A stretch of 7,594 nucleotides of DNA from contig JAMCWZ010000016.1 of the NCBI GenBank assembly GCA_023480765.1, positions 1 to 7,594 of the forward strand, read 5' to 3'. The stretch is from Nitrospirota bacterium (GTDB lineage: Bacteria; Nitrospirota_A; Leptospirillia; Leptospirillales; Leptospirillaceae). The notes under the pieces are model-generated. The model was not told the DNA's origin and did no database searches. It was given only the letters and a program-made list of their open reading frames with translations. Position 1 is the stretch's first letter. Each line of letters starts with the position of its first letter. Below, piece after piece: positions 4,845 to 7,594 of the stretch. A program made the translations under genes and the position numbers.

Positions 4845-7594
4845 CCGCGGGACTGACCGGTTCTCTCACTCCTCCGCTCGTGGAGGATGACTTCGGGGCT
4901 TCCGCACATCTCGACATGGAAACACTGGCCATCCGGACCGCCAGCCCGGCCTTTCTGGCAGTCATCGGAATCCAGGGCATCGGGGAATCGGCAGGGCTCT
5001 CCCCCGCCCGATGGCTTGACGAAGAAACCCGGAATCGTCTCCTTGAAACATGGTCGTCCATGAGACGGAAGGGACGGAGATCCGACTCCATCGTCGGACG
5101 TCTCCTTCGACCGGACGGATCCTTCCGGTCCGCCCATCTCCAGATCCACGCGACAGGAGACTCCACGGTTTTTCTCCGTCTGAAGGAGTCTTTTCCGGAG
5201 GGAGGAGCCGACGAAATTCTTCGCCTGTCTCTCGAACTCGACCGCCGGATCCAGAAAGGCCATTCGCTTGAAGCCCTCCTGTCCCTGTCGGCACGACGGA
5301 TTGCCGAAAACTTCTCCTTTCTGTTCACGTATTTTGTCGCTCCCGAACCGGACGGCAGCCTTCGCTTTATTTCCATCGAATCCCGTCATCCGAAACTGAA
5401 AGACTCTCTGGAAAAAACTCTCTCGGGCGCACGGTGGGACACACTCCCGGGAAAAAGCCTTCCCTGCGCCATTGCTTTCCGGACGCTGATGCCCTGCTTC
5501 CTCGATCCTCTCCGCTCCGGAGAAAATCCTCTTCTGGATGCGCTGTTTTCGACCGGAGTCCGATCCGTCTTCTCGCTCCCCCTCCTGGTCGGGAAAAAAA
5601 ATGTTCCCAGAGGAGTCCTGACCGTCGGAAGCGTCTCTCCCGGAGACCTCTCTCTTCCCGTTCGGGACAGGCTGACAGATTTTGCGGAAAAGATCGGGCT
5701 CGCCCTCGCCAATTATGAACATCACGCCCAGATCACGACGGAAAAGGACGCCCTTTTCGATCAGGCTCCCGACGGCATCTATATTACCGATGCGGAAACA
5801 TTTCAAATTCTCGATGCCAACAGGAGGTTCTGCGAACTTTTGGGCCATCCGGACAAATCCGGTGTTGTCGGCCATTCCATCCTCGAGTTCACCAATGCCT
5901 CCCGGGAAGAGATTCTGGAGGCTGTCGACGAACTCGAACATTCGGAACGAGAGGCTTCCGTGGTCCGACGCCGGTTTCTTCGAAAAAACGGGGCTTCCTT
6001 GCCTGTCAGCATCAGTTTTTCCCGTCTTTCCTATCAGGGGAAAAAGGCCTATATGTCCCATTTGCGGGATATCACCCGGGAGACGGAGGCCGAAGCGGTC
6101 CGGCGGATTTCCAATACACTCGACCGCAAGATTCTGGAGGGGGCGCCCCTCGACGGCCTCCTGACCAGCCTGGTCGATGAGATCGCGGATTCGTTCGGCT
6201 TTCCTCTCGTCTACTTCGCCATTCCGAACCCGGACGGGACGATCCGGTATGTCCACATTCGGACTTCTCTCCCGGGCATCCGGGACGTTCTGGAAACAGC
6301 GGCGCGCACGCTGAAATGGAATACGCCACCCGGGAACCTCCGGATGAGTTCCCGGGCTCTCGCGTCCCGTGCACCGATCTTCGCCCTTATCGAGAGCCAG
6401 GACCAGTCTCCTCTCCTGAAGGATTTTAGCAAGTCCGGCGTCCGGGCTTCCTTTATCATTCCGATCCTGAAAGAGGACCCTCATCTCCTTCCCTGGGGAC
6501 TTCTCACCCTTTCGGCCGAACATGAGGAAAATCTCTCCCGGAGGGTGCGGGACATTCTTCTCGACATGGCCGAGAAAGTGCGGATGGCGTTTCTGCGATT
6601 CGATGAACAAAATCACATCCGTCTCCAGCGGACCGCGATGGAATCCTCCCGCTCCCCTTTCCTGATCGCCTCTCCCGACGGGTCGGTCGAATGGGCCAAC
6701 GCGGCCTTTCTGTGCATGATCGGACAGTCCCAGGACGACAGGACCCCGTTGTCGTTGCCGGATCTCTTTCCCGAACCCGTTGACACCAACCCTCCCATGA
6801 CCCTTTTCGAAATCCTGAAGGCAGGTCTTTTTTTTGAGGGAGAAGTTCCGGGACGCGCCCGATCCGGGGACACGTTCATCACCGAGACGATCGTCTCCCC
6901 CATTCTTGACGGTCAGGAGCGGATCTCCCACCTGCTGATCCACATGAAAGACATCACCCTTGAAAAAGTCCAGGAAAAGGCCATCTGGGAGCTGGCTCAC
7001 GTCGACTCCCTCACCGGACTGCTGAACTGGAACGCCTTCATGGAAACCCTCGACCGGGAATTCCGACAGGCGAAAGAGGAAAACCGGAAAATGGCGGTTT
7101 TCTATCTCGATCTCGACGGGTTCAAGGAAATCAACGATACCATGGGACACGAGACCGGAAATATCTTTCTCCGGACGATCGCCGGGAGACTCCGTCAATG
7201 TCCGGCCCTCTCCGACGCCGTGGCACGAATCGGCGGAGACGAATTCGTCCTCCTGTGCAAGAGAACGGGAGATTTCCAGACCCTCCAGTCGGAAATCCGC
7301 ACGTTGAACGATCTCGTTTCCCGCCCGGTCGAAATCGGCGGGCGGTCTTTCCAGACAACAGTCTCCATTGGAGTTGCCTTTTACCCCGACGATGCGGACA
7401 AGAGCGCCGATCTGGTCAGAAAAGCCGACATCGCCATGTACCAGGCCAAAAAGTCCAAAAAGGGATGGCGATTTTTTGACCCGGAGATGGAAGAACGGAT
7501 CCAGGAGCGATACCGGAACGAACTTTCTCTCCGGCAGGCGCTGAGAGGTGGCCACATCTTCCTGATGTTCCAGCCCCAGATCGATCTCGCCAGG
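4841..7594 (+). CDS. Multidomain c-di-GMP signalling protein PAS-GAF-PAS-GAF-PAS-GGDEF-EAL (3' end outside window)
   Basis: A soluble sensor, with no membrane segment or signal peptide, feeds diguanylate cyclase and, beyond the window, phosphodiesterase domains. There are 918 codons here with no stop. A weak PAS covers about residues 26-115. A GAF-like region follows at about 126-295. A clear PAS spans 301-412 (DQAPDGIYITDAETFQILDA, closing with HLRDITRE). A second GAF-like region is at about 420-590. A third PAS at about 600-712 opens SPFLIASPDGSVEWANAAF and closes HMKDITLEK. GGDEF starts at 718 (LAHVDSLTGLLNWNAF), with metal-binding YLDLDGFKEIND and intact GGDEF at 798-802. The inhibitory RxxD site is absent: ALSD stands there. 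The EAL domain begins at about 894 (FQPQIDLA at the edge), its catalytic residues out of view. The ATG at 4841 overlaps the stop of a small ORF and its Shine-Dalgarno is weak; Met26 is an alternative start. Ligands are unknown. A 971-residue ORF on the opposite strand is its shadow. Confidence 0.93.
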   Translation, partial: MTAGLTGSLTPPLVEDDFGASAHLDMETLAIRTASPAFLAVIGIQGIGESAGLSPARWLDEETRNRLLETWSSMRRKGRRSDSIVGRLLRPDGSFRSAHLQIHATGDSTVFLRLKESFPEGGADEILRLSLELDRRIQKGHSLEALLSLSARRIAENFSFLFTYFVAPEPDGSLRFISIESRHPKLKDSLEKTLSGARWDTLPGKSLPCAIAFRTLMPCFLDPLRSGENPLLDALFSTGVRSVFSLPLLVGKKNVPRGVLTVGSVSPGDLSLPVRDRLTDFAEKIGLALANYEHHAQITTEKDALFDQAPDGIYITDAETFQILDANRRFCELLGHPDKSGVVGHSILEFTNASREEILEAVDELEHSEREASVVRRRFLRKNGASLPVSISFSRLSYQGKKAYMSHLRDITRETEAEAVRRISNTLDRKILEGAPLDGLLTSLVDEIADSFGFPLVYFAIPNPDGTIRYVHIRTSLPGIRDVLETAARTLKWNTPPGNLRMSSRALASRAPIFALIESQDQSPLLKDFSKSGVRASFIIPILKEDPHLLPWGLLTLSAEHEENLSRRVRDILLDMAEKVRMAFLRFDEQNHIRLQRTAMESSRSPFLIASPDGSVEWANAAFLCMIGQSQDDRTPLSLPDLFPEPVDTNPPMTLFEILKAGLFFEGEVPGRARSGDTFITETIVSPILDGQERISHLLIHMKDITLEKVQEKAIWELAHVDSLTGLLNWNAFMETLDREFRQAKEENRKMAVFYLDLDGFKEINDTMGHETGNIFLRTIAGRLRQCPALSDAVARIGGDEFVLLCKRTGDFQTLQSEIRTLNDLVSRPVEIGGRSFQTTVSIGVAFYPDDADKSADLVRKADIAMYQAKKSKKGWRFFDPEMEERIQERYRNELSLRQALRGGHIFLMFQPQIDLAR

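Noticed and set aside
4640..7555. 971-codon open frame on the minus strand
   Set aside because: It is antisense to the PAS-GAF-GGDEF gene, whose + strand product has unmistakable motifs (GGDEF, DSLTGLLN, YLDLDGF). The antisense product resembles no family and its length follows from codon bias.

Overview
The window looks like a piece of a moderately GC-rich Gram-negative-type bacterial chromosome. An acidophilic Nitrospirota such as Leptospirillum would fit the glutamine synthetase, the aspartyl-tRNA synthetase type and the large hybrid c-di-GMP protein, but this is a guess from gene character and no marker here proves it. There are four genes or gene parts, one candidate small ORF, no tRNA or rRNA, no CRISPR and no recognisable transposase.

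Layout. (1) 1-914, + strand: the C-terminal part of a very hydrophilic Arg/Ser/Pro/Asp-rich protein whose start lies left of the window. It carries a 126-bp tandem repeat and a 276-bp segment that appears to be inverted between two perfect 20-bp inverted repeats. (2) 926-2681, + strand: aspS, an aspartyl-tRNA synthetase of predicted non-discriminating type, its ribosome binding site overlapping the stop of the tail gene. It is interrupted by a one-base frameshift near 1910-1917. (3) 2737-2769: a hairpin with A/T tracts that can end transcription from both sides, between convergent aspS and glnA. (4) 2797-4209, - strand: glnA, a complete type I-beta glutamine synthetase with an adenylylation tyrosine. 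(5) 4210-4640: regulatory DNA between divergent genes. It holds a strong sigma70-type promoter reading towards glnA, a UUCG-capped hairpin at the predicted transcript start, a terminator hairpin in the leader and a 22-bp palindrome beside the glnA ribosome binding site. I see nothing definite in the AT-rich stretch 4414-4615. (6) 4616-4645: a possible + strand promoter. (7) 4719-4844: a possible 41-codon ORF overlapping the next gene by ATGA. (8) 4841-7594, + strand: a multidomain PAS-GAF-PAS-GAF-PAS-GGDEF-EAL protein running off the right end.

How the parts work together. The left tail gene and aspS read like one translation-related transcription unit. A non-discriminating AspRS would charge both tRNA-Asp and tRNA-Asn with aspartate, and GatCAB would amidate the latter using glutamine, the product of the neighbouring glnA. 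That metabolic link is general and does not imply co-regulation. The right-hand gene is a separate cytosolic signalling protein.

The points most worth a second look are the apparent invertible or misassembled segment at 1-316, the aspS frameshift, and the compact promoter / UUCG hairpin / terminator unit ahead of glnA, which could be an attenuated leader or a small RNA of about 66 nt. Two sequence irregularities in adjacent genes raise the possibility that part of this is draft-assembly error.
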